Source of the DNA: JAJFFW01 sp039197915
Lineage (GTDB): Bacteria; Pseudomonadota; Alphaproteobacteria; Caulobacterales; Parvularculaceae
Assembly: GCA_039197915.1 (NCBI GenBank)
Contig: JBCCTV010000001.1
Coordinates: forward strand, 1 to 64,000
Length of the DNA: 64,000 bases
Reading direction: 5' to 3'
Below are positions 1 through 6,690 of the stretch, piece by piece. The translations under genes and the position numbers were made by a program. The notes under the pieces were generated by a model. The model saw nothing but the letters and a program-made list of their open reading frames with translations, did not search any database and had not been told where the DNA came from. Position 1 is the stretch's first letter. Each line of letters starts with the position of its first letter.

Positions 1-2
1 CC

Positions 3-233
3 AACTCCTTTGGCCTGAGGATAGGATTGGTCCTGAGGTACGTCAATCATACTGGAATTTTGATTTTTTCCGTTTGGATTTGTGTCACAGATCGCTGCGA
101 ACGATCACGTTCAAGCCGGCGCGAAGAAATCGAACAGATCGCACCAGTCATGCTCGAAACTTTCCTGAACAGCGACGGCGCGTTCAAACGCGCGCGAAGA
201 GATCTTCACCAACGCCGCAAAGAGGAGGCTTAA
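3..233 (+). CDS. Possible 3' end of a gene entering from the left edge
   Basis: The frame is open from the first complete codon to a TAA at 231-233. The last 40 residues are charged and look helical and protein-like (EEIEQIAPVMLETF, then an Arg/Lys-rich tail). The part before about base 100 reads less like protein, so the true gene may start inside the window. No family is recognised. It ends three bases before the DUF736 gene and carries that gene's ribosome-binding site in its last codons, so the two are probably co-transcribed. Confidence 0.25.
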   Translation, partial: NSFGLRIGLVLRYVNHTGILIFSVWICVTDRCERSRSSRREEIEQIAPVMLETFLNSDGAFKRARRDLHQRRKEEA

Positions 234-236
234 GTT

Positions 237-542
237 ATGGTGACCATCGGCACATTCTCCAAGACTGACGATAGTTTCGTCGGCACGATCCGGACCATGA
301 CAATCAACGTCAAAGCCAAGCTCGTTCCGAACAAGGACAAGGCGAACGACACCGCGCCTGATTACCGTCTTTACGCTGGTGGCGCTGAGCTCGGCGCCGG
401 TTGGTGGGAGACCTCGAAGGGCGAAGAGCGTCAGTACCTCGCGCTCAAGCTTGACGACCCGAGCTTTGCTGCGCCCATTCGAGCAGCGTTTTTTGAGAAC
501 GTTGAGGATCGGACGGGGGTGTTGGTGTGGAACCGTAACTAG
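237..542 (+). CDS. DUF736 family protein
   Basis: This 101-residue protein matches the DUF736 pattern: an N-terminal MxTIGTF segment, a central strand ending in YRLYAGG-type sequence, then ELGAGWWETSKGEE and a C-terminal stretch ending in LVWNR. The length is normal for the family. A strong ribosome-binding site (AGAGGAGG, 221-228) lies 8 bases before the ATG. DUF736 proteins are common in alphaproteobacterial plasmids and integrative conjugative elements, often near transfer or replication genes, and their biochemical role is unknown. Here it marks the left part of the window as accessory DNA. No transfer gene is visible, so the element is either cut by the window edge or decayed. Confidence 0.85.
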   Translation: MVTIGTFSKTDDSFVGTIRTMTINVKAKLVPNKDKANDTAPDYRLYAGGAELGAGWWETSKGEERQYLALKLDDPSFAAPIRAAFFENVEDRTGVLVWNRN

Positions 543-583
543 CCACCGCCAACGAAGACGGCCGAGCTTCACAAACATGCAAA

Positions 584-628
584 TTTGACATTGTCGCTAT
601 TTCTCTATATGTTTTTGACATTAGAGAG
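584..628 (+). promoter_or_regulatory. Candidate promoter with duplicated operator-like motif
   Basis: A perfect TTGACA (585-590) stands 17 bases before TATGTT (608-613), a plausible sigma-70 promoter for the cassette starting at 634. The nine bases TTTGACATT occur at 584-592 and again at 614-622, 30 bases apart (about three helical turns). TCTCTA (602-607) and TAGAGA (622-627) form an inverted repeat across the -10 element. This arrangement suits a repressor site. The HTH domain of the third cassette gene is the obvious candidate to bind it (inference). Confidence 0.5.
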
Positions 629-633
629 ACTAG

Positions 634-1224
634 ATGAGCGACGGCCCGTACAAAAGCCTCAAAATGCGCAAAGCTTGGCGTGATGTCGCTGAGCGTGCGC
701 ATAAGGATGCGTTTTCTTTGGAAGAGCGCGCTGACGGGATGTGCGTTGCCTTGCACGACGACTTCAAGCGAGATGTCGGAAAGTCTGCGCTAAATGCGAT
801 CGCCAACGTCTTGATCGAAACCGAACAAGGGAATCTCTTTGCCGACCAGGCCGGTGCAGAGTTGGAAGCTATTCGCAATAGTCAACGCTCCACCGGTTTT
901 TTCGACTCGATTATCGAACACATTCAGGTGGCCACGCATCAGGGGTTCACTGGTGAACCTGCATTGATTGAAGGCCTCAATCGCGCAGGCATCGACCAAG
1001 CGCGCGGAAACATTCGCGCGGTCGAAGAGCACTATCACCGTGACACGCCGAACGCGGAAGGTGCTGAAAAAGCGGCGAGCGTCCGAGCAAATCTAGATGC
1101 AACTCTACAAACGGATCGAGTTCGAGCATTTGGGGCGGAGGTCATTCAGTTAATGCGAGGGGAATCTGTGTCCACGAAACTTGAAAAAGACAGCGACCTT
1201 GACGCTGGACCGGTTGTCGCGTGA
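634..1224 (+). CDS. Small helical protein of QueC/ImmA-IrrE/PIN cassette
   Basis: A 196-residue protein with no domain I can name. It is hydrophilic and predicted mostly helical, with no signal peptide or membrane segment. The N-terminus (MSDGPYKSLKMRKAW) resembles the start of small uncharacterised proteins that I recall next to QueC-like genes, so the N-terminal motif may be the functional part. The Asp/Glu-rich C-terminus looks disordered. Its stop overlaps the start of the QueC-like gene (TGATG), which implies translational coupling. In Qat and type IV CBASS systems the QueC-like enzyme is associated with modification of a partner protein. That this protein is the partner here is inference. 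GAGAG at 623-629 may serve as ribosome-binding site. Confidence 0.7.
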   Translation: MSDGPYKSLKMRKAWRDVAERAHKDAFSLEERADGMCVALHDDFKRDVGKSALNAIANVLIETEQGNLFADQAGAELEAIRNSQRSTGFFDSIIEHIQVATHQGFTGEPALIEGLNRAGIDQARGNIRAVEEHYHRDTPNAEGAEKAASVRANLDATLQTDRVRAFGAEVIQLMRGESVSTKLEKDSDLDAGPVVA

Positions 1225-2594
1225 TGCGAACGACGCCTTACATATGTGCCCTTAACGTCCATGTGGCGTATCCAGATGAGCCACTACCGGGCGATGCTAC
1301 GCCTTGTATCGTCGGTGAGCACATTCATTTTGATGCTGATGGTTTGCAGACTTACCAAACCAACGGTTGGCGACCGATCGTTCACGACGCGATGCTCGTT
1401 ACCGCAGCTGTCGAAGCGTGCGATCTATCCCGAGCCCGAGCAAACATGGACTGGGGTCGTCGGTTCGGTGTTCGTGTGCCTGTGCATGATGCAACGCTAT
1501 GGAATTCTCCGGCAGTGAAGGGCTCGCTGGCTCGCGCCTTGAAAATGCTTACGGGCGACGACTGGGATTTTTCTTTTGTGCCGACGCCGGAGCCCCAATC
1601 AGGTCCGGTCCAGAGCCATTTCGGCTTTCCTGAGGACGTCGACACGGTCATTCCATTTAGTGACGGGTTAGATTCACGTGCCGTATCGACTGTATTGGAG
1701 GGCACTAGATCCGAAAACATGATCCGGGTTCGCGTTGGGTCAAAAAAGATCGTACGCCCCGGAATCGGAGAGCCCATCCAGCCATTCGCCAACGTTCCAT
1801 TCAAAGTCAGCAGGATCAAATCCGGCAATGGCGAGTCTTCTGGCCGCTCGCGTGGATTTAAGTTTGCGATGCTTAGTGGGATCGCCGCCTATTTGGTAGG
1901 AGCCGATCGGATCATCGTCCCCGAAAGCGGACAAGGTGCCTTAGGGCCCGTATTGGTCAATCTAGGACAGAGCTGTTTCGATCGTCGAACGCACCCTCAG
2001 TACACATCGCTCATGTCTGAGTTCTTTAAAGCGCTTTTCGGGACTTGGATCGAATTTGAGCACCCCGTGCTGTGGAAGACCAAAGGAGAAAGTCTCGCAG
2101 CCTACAAGGCTATGGTCGAGGGTGATGAAATCTGGAAAGAGACCCGTTCTTGCTGGAAAGACGCTCGGCACGCCTCTGTAAATGGCGATCATCGCCAGTG
2201 CGGTGTCTGCGCAGCATGTATGTTACGCAGAACGAGCCTTCATGCTGCGGGCTACGCCGAGGACCCCTCAATGTATATTTGGGAGGATCTTTCAGCATCC
2301 GACTTTTGGGCGGGAGCGCACAAAGATCACCACGATAAATCGATAGCGCAGCGAGATTACGCTGTTGCGGGCGTGCTGCACATGGATCACATCGCAGCTT
2401 TGGCCGTTGCCGAGGATCGCGAGGTGCTACTGCAAAGACAGGCGCTTGTCCTTGCAAGAACCCTGGAAGTGTCTTTTCACGACAGTGAAAGACGCCTTGC
2501 CCGGTTGATTGAGAAGCATGCGGATGAATGGCAGTCTTTTGTTGCCAGCCTATCGAAGTCTTCCTTTGTCCGAGACTGGGCGTTGGCGGCATGA
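1224..2594 (+). CDS. QueC-like PP-loop ATPase (QatC-like)
   Basis: A 456-residue protein related to 7-cyano-7-deazaguanine synthase QueC. It has the PP-loop SDGLDS (residues 146-151, family pattern SGGxDS) for ATP pyrophosphate chemistry. It also has a QueC-type zinc site of four cysteines (C310, C326, C329, C332, in C-x15-C-x2-C-x2-C order). It is about twice the length of housekeeping QueC (about 230 residues), with an extra N-terminal domain of roughly 140 residues. The segment PESGQGALGP...RTHPQYTSL is typical of defence-associated QatC-like proteins, not of queuosine biosynthesis. No other queuosine gene is nearby. A GTG at 1221 is an alternative start giving a GTGA overlap. It overlaps the next gene by four bases (ATGA). 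The PP-loop carries Asp in place of the second Gly, which leaves activity plausible but unproven. Confidence 0.85.
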   Translation: MRTTPYICALNVHVAYPDEPLPGDATPCIVGEHIHFDADGLQTYQTNGWRPIVHDAMLVTAAVEACDLSRARANMDWGRRFGVRVPVHDATLWNSPAVKGSLARALKMLTGDDWDFSFVPTPEPQSGPVQSHFGFPEDVDTVIPFSDGLDSRAVSTVLEGTRSENMIRVRVGSKKIVRPGIGEPIQPFANVPFKVSRIKSGNGESSGRSRGFKFAMLSGIAAYLVGADRIIVPESGQGALGPVLVNLGQSCFDRRTHPQYTSLMSEFFKALFGTWIEFEHPVLWKTKGESLAAYKAMVEGDEIWKETRSCWKDARHASVNGDHRQCGVCAACMLRRTSLHAAGYAEDPSMYIWEDLSASDFWAGAHKDHHDKSIAQRDYAVAGVLHMDHIAALAVAEDREVLLQRQALVLARTLEVSFHDSERRLARLIEKHADEWQSFVASLSKSSFVRDWALAA

Positions 2595-3766
2595 GCGTAT
2601 CCATCCACCATTTGAGCAATACAGAGCTTGGCAAGCGATTGCGCTTAGCTCGCGAGAGCGCTGGTCTCACCCAAGCCGAAGCGGCAAACGCTGTCGATCT
2701 GTCGAGAACGACCCTCGTCGCTGTCGAAAAAGGCGATCGGCCCGTCCGCGATGCAGAACTCTTTTCTTTGATCGACGTCTATGGCGTCACGATGAACGAG
2801 ATATTGCGGCGTGAGGCCGTTCATGTCGATCTTGTTCCACGGTTCCGGAAGCTTGTATCGGAAGTGGAAACTGGCATCGATGAGGCCATCTCTGTCCTGA
2901 ATGACTTGGTGACGGCTGAAGTTGAACTTGAAACGATTCTCGGTGTCGAGAGGCCTTCTAACCTCCCACCAGAAAGACCCTTACTACCGGGCGACGTGCG
3001 GAAACAGGCCGAAGTGGATGCGCTTGAGTTGCGTCAAAGGCTCGGGCTTGGCCAAGGCCCCATAAGGAATGTCTTCTCACTGTTAGAGCTTGAGTTAGGC
3101 ATGCGTATCTATGCGCATCCTTTGAAGAACACCGTTTCGGGCCTCTTCGCGTACGATGATGAGGTTGGTGCGTGCATTCTCATCAACTCAAATCATCGAT
3201 ACGAGCGCCAGGTGGCGACCGGTACGCACGAACTTGGTCACACGATTAGCGCACGTCGGCGACCCGACGTTTGTCATGACAGCTTTCAGTACAACTCGCG
3301 AGAAGAACGCTATGCAACCGCGTTTGCTCCGGCCTTCATGATGCCGGCTCGAACGGTCATGCAAAAGCTGTCCGAGATACGGGCCGGAAGTAAGCGACTG
3401 ACCCGGCGACATGTGATCATCTTGGCCGATTACTTCGGTGTTTCGCGCGAGATGTTAGTGCGTCGTCTCGAAAACCTCGATCTGGTGCCTGACGGGACCT
3501 GGGATTGGTTCGTTCGCAATGGAGGGATCACCGACGTTCAGGCCGAAGAAGTGTTGGGCGAACGAGTAGCCGGCGGATTCGCCCTAACCGACCGGCCAGC
3601 GCCGACGTCCATCAGACTAGAAACGCTTGCAGCACAGGCCTTGGAGCGCGACCTACTAAGTGAAGGCCAAATCGCTGAGCTTCTGAAAATCGACCGGTTC
3701 AAGGCTCGCCGACTTCGCATGGAAGGAGAGGATAGCCAGAATGGCGTCGATCAGCTCTCTATCTGA
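2591..3766 (+). CDS. XRE-family HTH plus ImmA/IrrE metalloprotease
   Basis: A 391-residue fusion. Residues about 8-65 form a Cro/C1-type helix-turn-helix (LARESAGLTQAEAANAVDLSR). After a linker, residues about 160-290 are an ImmA/IrrE (peptidase M78) domain with zinc-binding HELGH (213-217) and a downstream glutamate pair (238-239) as probable third ligand. The C-terminal 100 residues contain a second helical region. In ImmA/Rpa and IrrE/DdrO systems such proteases cleave a repressor in response to DNA damage or infection. HTH-ImmA fusions can sense and regulate in one chain. The ATG at 2591 was chosen because it overlaps the QueC-like stop (ATGA), and the longer frame upstream only reads through that gene. 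It overlaps the PIN gene by 26 bases. Confidence 0.88.
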   Translation: MSVSIHHLSNTELGKRLRLARESAGLTQAEAANAVDLSRTTLVAVEKGDRPVRDAELFSLIDVYGVTMNEILRREAVHVDLVPRFRKLVSEVETGIDEAISVLNDLVTAEVELETILGVERPSNLPPERPLLPGDVRKQAEVDALELRQRLGLGQGPIRNVFSLLELELGMRIYAHPLKNTVSGLFAYDDEVGACILINSNHRYERQVATGTHELGHTISARRRPDVCHDSFQYNSREERYATAFAPAFMMPARTVMQKLSEIRAGSKRLTRRHVIILADYFGVSREMLVRRLENLDLVPDGTWDWFVRNGGITDVQAEEVLGERVAGGFALTDRPAPTSIRLETLAAQALERDLLSEGQIAELLKIDRFKARRLRMEGEDSQNGVDQLSI

Positions 3767-4379
3767 TGCGTGTGAAGCGTTACTCCTCGACGCAAGCGTG
3801 GTCGTGAATCTTAACGCGACGGGCTATTCCGCACAGATACTAAGTGCATTGCCGTTTAAGGTGCTGGTTCCCAGGCCGGTGATTAGAGAGCTACGAAACG
3901 GCGCAGCGAATGGGCACGCCGACGCAACCGATCTAGACGCACTAATCGGCCAATCTATCGTACAGGAAGCCCCTGTCGTCGGGGCGGCTCAGGGGGAGTT
4001 TATTGCTTTAACCTCTGGCGCATCAGTGTCTTCACTTGGAGATGGCGAGGCTGCGACGATCGCGTGCGCTTTCTCATCTGGGGCATGGGCGGCAATTGAT
4101 GAACGCAAAGCGCGCCGCATATGTGCGGAGCGCTATCAGACTGTAAAGGTCGTAAGCACTGTCGACATCTTGGCTTATGACAGCGTTGGCGAAGTCTTGA
4201 CCGAAGATGAAATGGCCAAGTCTGTCTTTGCTGCCTTAGAAGTCGCAAATATGCATGTCCACGCACAACACCTCGATTGGGTGGTCAGTTGGATTGATGA
4301 CGTGCAGCTAGAACGGTGTCGAAGCCTGCCCCGGTCCGTAAGAGAACGCCAAATGCGGGTGGCGAAAACGGCCGGGTAA
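3741..4379 (+). CDS. PIN-domain nuclease-like protein
   Basis: A 212-residue protein with the acidic residues of a PIN fold in order: D17 (LLLDASVVVNL), E50 (PRPVIREL), D101/E103 (GDGEAATIA) and D120 (AAIDERKAR). The fold resembles COG2405/DUF3368-type PIN-like nucleases. PIN domains are metal-dependent ribonucleases, often toxins in VapBC pairs. No VapB-type antitoxin is adjacent. Its start lies inside the end of the HTH-ImmA/IrrE gene, behind a good ribosome-binding site (GGAAGGAGAGG, 3721-3731), so the two are translationally coupled. It is the last gene of the cassette and the likely effector, with the protease as sensor or regulator (inference). The 60-residue C-terminal tail is basic. 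Confidence 0.8.
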   Translation: MASISSLSDACEALLLDASVVVNLNATGYSAQILSALPFKVLVPRPVIRELRNGAANGHADATDLDALIGQSIVQEAPVVGAAQGEFIALTSGASVSSLGDGEAATIACAFSSGAWAAIDERKARRICAERYQTVKVVSTVDILAYDSVGEVLTEDEMAKSVFAALEVANMHVHAQHLDWVVSWIDDVQLERCRSLPRSVRERQMRVAKTAG

Positions 4380-4404
4380 AATGCAATCCCAACAAAAGCA
4401 TTTT
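4378..4404 (+). terminator. Weak stem-loop after the PIN gene
   Basis: AAAATGC (4378-4384) pairs perfectly with GCATTTT (4398-4404) across a 13-base loop, directly at the PIN gene stop. The stem is AT-rich and the following sequence is not a clean T-tract, so terminator function is only possible. Confidence 0.3.
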
Positions 4405-4678
4405 CCTAAATACAAGTTCGAATCATACTTTCCGCTTCGAACTATCAGCCTTCAAAAAATGTGTACCCATATGCGGACCAATTTGTGTACCTTTTTAACG
4501 GATGACATGCCTTAAGATGTTGTTTTTAATGACTTATTATATTTTACCGGAGCGCATCGCCCGCTCCAGATCGGTTTCTAAACCACCATAGTTAAAGTTT
4601 GCAGACGAAATCTGGCGCGTGTTACTCTCCAAGTAGCCGCTACAAAATCGCTTAGTCGCCGATGTGTTGAAACTCGTT
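4380..4678. other. Gene-free spacer at the island edge
   Basis: About 300 bases between the convergent PIN and glycosyltransferase genes. It is visibly more AT-rich than its neighbours. It contains the stem-loop at 4378-4404 and the direct repeat at 4460-4491 and no convincing ORF. It is the probable right boundary of the accessory island, because genes to the right belong to a long, compositionally uniform locus. Confidence 0.5.
4460..4491. repeat. Direct repeat TGTGTACC, possible IS-end remnant
   Basis: TGTGTACC occurs at 4460-4467 and 4484-4491, 24 bases apart, in a gene-free AT-rich spacer. Closely spaced short repeats like these occur at the ends of some insertion sequences and at recombinase sites. 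No transposase is present, so this would be a relic. Confidence 0.3.
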
Positions 4679-5911
4679 TTAAGCGACCTTCGAGCGACGC
4701 TGGCCATCCGTACAGAGCGCTTTGAACATCGCCTCTTTTTCCGGGAAGATTTTCTTCATCGAATAGCGGTCTAAAATCGCTTGGCGGGCGGCGGCGCGCT
4801 TTTCAGGGAATCCGGCAGCGTCGGACAATGCTTCGTCCATTGCATCGGCAAGGGCGGTGCGATCACGGAAGTCGACGAGAAACCCTTCCTTTTCGCCCAT
4901 GACTTCCCGCACCGGCTGCGTATCTGATGCAACAAGGAGGCAACCTGCCGACATGGCCTCCATCATGGACCATGAAAGGACAAACGGCACGGTCAAGTAT
5001 ACGTGGAGTGCTGAGCACATCAGAACAGTGCGATAATCCGCACGCGATAAATACCCGGTGAAATGGACGCGGCTTTCGTCAAGATCGAGATTTTCAAACG
5101 CAAGCTTTCGGTGGGATTGACCGTCCGGCAGCTGACGGCCATAGGCCACCCGATCCTCACCGACAATCACCGCATGGGCGTTTGGACGCAGCCTCTGTAG
5201 GTCAGCAAAGGCCGCCATAAACTGCGGGAACCCGCGATAGGGCTCCATCCCCCGCGCCACATAGGTCACAATCTCAGACCCTTCCGGCACGGAGACGTCC
5301 CCAACTTTCAAAGACGTCGGCCGGAACGGCAACGGATGATAATAGTCCGTATCAATACCATCATGGTGGGTTGTGAGCTTGTCCTGAAAACACCCTGGAA
5401 ACTGCTGCTGCTGCCATGCGGTGGGGCAAACCCCCAACTCGCATGAGGCGAGATCCATCAAAATGGGGGCGTTCTTCGACCGCGAACGCGCGCATATATC
5501 TGGCGACGGCGCACGATCGTCGAGATAGGACACATCGGGCGCCGGCGTATTATAGTACCATTCGTAGTAGCCCACGGTTTTGGTCCGTGGCCAGACATCT
5601 TTCGCATACATGCCCGGCCCCCAGCCCGAATGGGCGACGACGAGGTCCGGCGAGAAGCCCGCATCGCGCAACTTAATCGCTGTCCGGGCAAAACCCTGGC
5701 CGGTCAAAACCGCGTTCTCCCATGTGGCCGAGTAGGGATGTACGCCTTCGGCGGGCTCGCGGTGCATTTCATAAGCCACAATCTTGTTTGAAAGGGCGGC
5801 CGCGTCTTTGCGCTTCGTTGCAAACATCACCTCCCAACCAAGGCCATCGAGATAGGCCCCAAGGCGGCCAAACTGCGCTGGAAAATTATCATGTACAAAG
5901 AGGACCTTCAT
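4679..5911 (-). CDS. Glycosyltransferase, GT4-like
   Basis: A 410-residue GT-B fold protein. The N-terminus MKVLFVHDNFPAQFGRLGAYL is typical of glycosyltransferases that act near exported proteins or polysaccharides. The C-terminal half has the family-4 donor-site pattern: VARGMEPYRGFPQFM, then SWSMMEAMSAGCLLVASDTQPVREV, in which the EAMSAG glutamate contacts the nucleotide sugar. It has no signal peptide or membrane segment and is probably cytoplasmic. It starts 19 bases after the MotB-like gene stops and is probably co-transcribed with it. Proximity to the giant secreted repeat protein suggests that it glycosylates that protein or a surface glycan, but this is inference. Confidence 0.8.
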   Translation of the reverse strand: MKVLFVHDNFPAQFGRLGAYLDGLGWEVMFATKRKDAAALSNKIVAYEMHREPAEGVHPYSATWENAVLTGQGFARTAIKLRDAGFSPDLVVAHSGWGPGMYAKDVWPRTKTVGYYEWYYNTPAPDVSYLDDRAPSPDICARSRSKNAPILMDLASCELGVCPTAWQQQQFPGCFQDKLTTHHDGIDTDYYHPLPFRPTSLKVGDVSVPEGSEIVTYVARGMEPYRGFPQFMAAFADLQRLRPNAHAVIVGEDRVAYGRQLPDGQSHRKLAFENLDLDESRVHFTGYLSRADYRTVLMCSALHVYLTVPFVLSWSMMEAMSAGCLLVASDTQPVREVMGEKEGFLVDFRDRTALADAMDEALSDAAGFPEKRAAARQAILDRYSMKKIFPEKEAMFKALCTDGQRRSKVA

Positions 5912-5930
5912 GATCCAGCTCCCGAATGGT

Positions 5931-6515
5931 CTAATTGGTGAAGAATTCCACCTGGTCGATAAACTGTTTGGCCGGCGCTTCTTTAACGAAGATCGCGATA
6001 TCGCTCGCCGCGAAGCCAGCGTCCATTAAGGACTTACGCGCTTGCAACAATCGATAATAGGCGATGCGCTGCTTTTTTGTGTATGCGGATGATTTTCCAT
6101 CGAAATAGGACGTTATAACGATTTCTTTACCAACCAATTTATCGCGATTGTCGTCAAAGTAGCCAGCGACCTCGCCCAACGCTCCCTCATCGATCGTGGT
6201 TGCGTCAGCCTTAAAAGTAAGGACCAGGCGGTCATCTGCGGCTTTTACCGCCTCAACACCGGTCTTGACCTCTTTTGTCTCGGGCGCATCGACTGTTACT
6301 TCGCGGGTTTGAATTGTCGTCGTTGATTTTTCCGTAGGCGTATTTTCAACGACAATTTTGACAATGTTTAGTGACATCGCAAAAATAGCGATCGCAAGAA
6401 TGATCAACAAAAACGTCACAACCATGACGATCGTCGACAACGCGTCGACGAAGCCCGGCCAATGGTTTTCTTCTTGTTGTTGCGCTTTCGCCACGACGCT
6501 CGCTTCAACACCCAT
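5931..6515 (-). CDS. MotB/SiiA-like inner-membrane protein with short OmpA-like domain
   Basis: A 194-residue protein with one N-terminal membrane helix (about residues 20-48) that begins WPGFVDALSTIVM. D24 sits where MotB and related proton-channel partners carry their essential aspartate. After a linker of about 50 residues comes a reduced OmpA/MotB-type periplasmic region (about 95-185), with a conserved-looking R-x-AYYRLLQARKSLMDAGF helix. Size and plan match SiiA of the Salmonella SPI-4 adhesin system (about 210 residues) better than flagellar MotB (about 300). It is transcribed divergently from the MotA-like gene and is the first gene of a unit that includes the glycosyltransferase. A ribosome-site hairpin lies at 6518-6532. 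Confidence 0.78.
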   Translation of the reverse strand: MGVEASVVAKAQQQEENHWPGFVDALSTIVMVVTFLLIILAIAIFAMSLNIVKIVVENTPTEKSTTTIQTREVTVDAPETKEVKTGVEAVKAADDRLVLTFKADATTIDEGALGEVAGYFDDNRDKLVGKEIVITSYFDGKSSAYTKKQRIAYYRLLQARKSLMDAGFAASDIAIFVKEAPAKQFIDQVEFFTN

Positions 6516-6690
6516 ATGCCGGACGCGCCGGCGCTTAACTGATCGTGGTTAATTGCCGTTGAGAGCGTTGCGATTTCGTAAACCCAGACTTTGGCGTCAG
6601 CCTTGGCGCAGAGTTTGGCCGACAATAAAAAATTAAGGTTATCGACCCACGTTCAGCTGCTTATTGGCGACGATTTAGGGCAGCGGCTCG
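6516..6690. promoter_or_regulatory. Divergent promoter region, MotB-like / MotA-like
   Basis: This 175-base spacer separates the divergently transcribed MotB-like and MotA-like genes and must hold both promoters. I cannot assign -35/-10 boxes with confidence. Its second half is relatively AT-rich (around 6625-6675). Confidence 0.4.
6518..6532 (-). promoter_or_regulatory. Hairpin over the MotB-like ribosome-binding region
   Basis: GCCGG (6518-6522) and CCGGC (6528-6532) form a perfect GC stem around a five-base loop, ending three bases before the start codon. No other Shine-Dalgarno sequence is obvious, so the hairpin could limit translation initiation. Its role is inferred only from position. 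Confidence 0.35.

Noticed and set aside
1224..2594. Housekeeping queC for queuosine biosynthesis
   Set aside because: The protein is twice the normal length, lies in a defence-like cassette and has no queD, queE or queF neighbour.
4405..4440. tRNA-like GTTCGAATC at the island edge
   Set aside because: The flanking bases do not pair as a T-arm and no acceptor, D or anticodon arm can be built. It could at most be a chance match or a very decayed attachment site.
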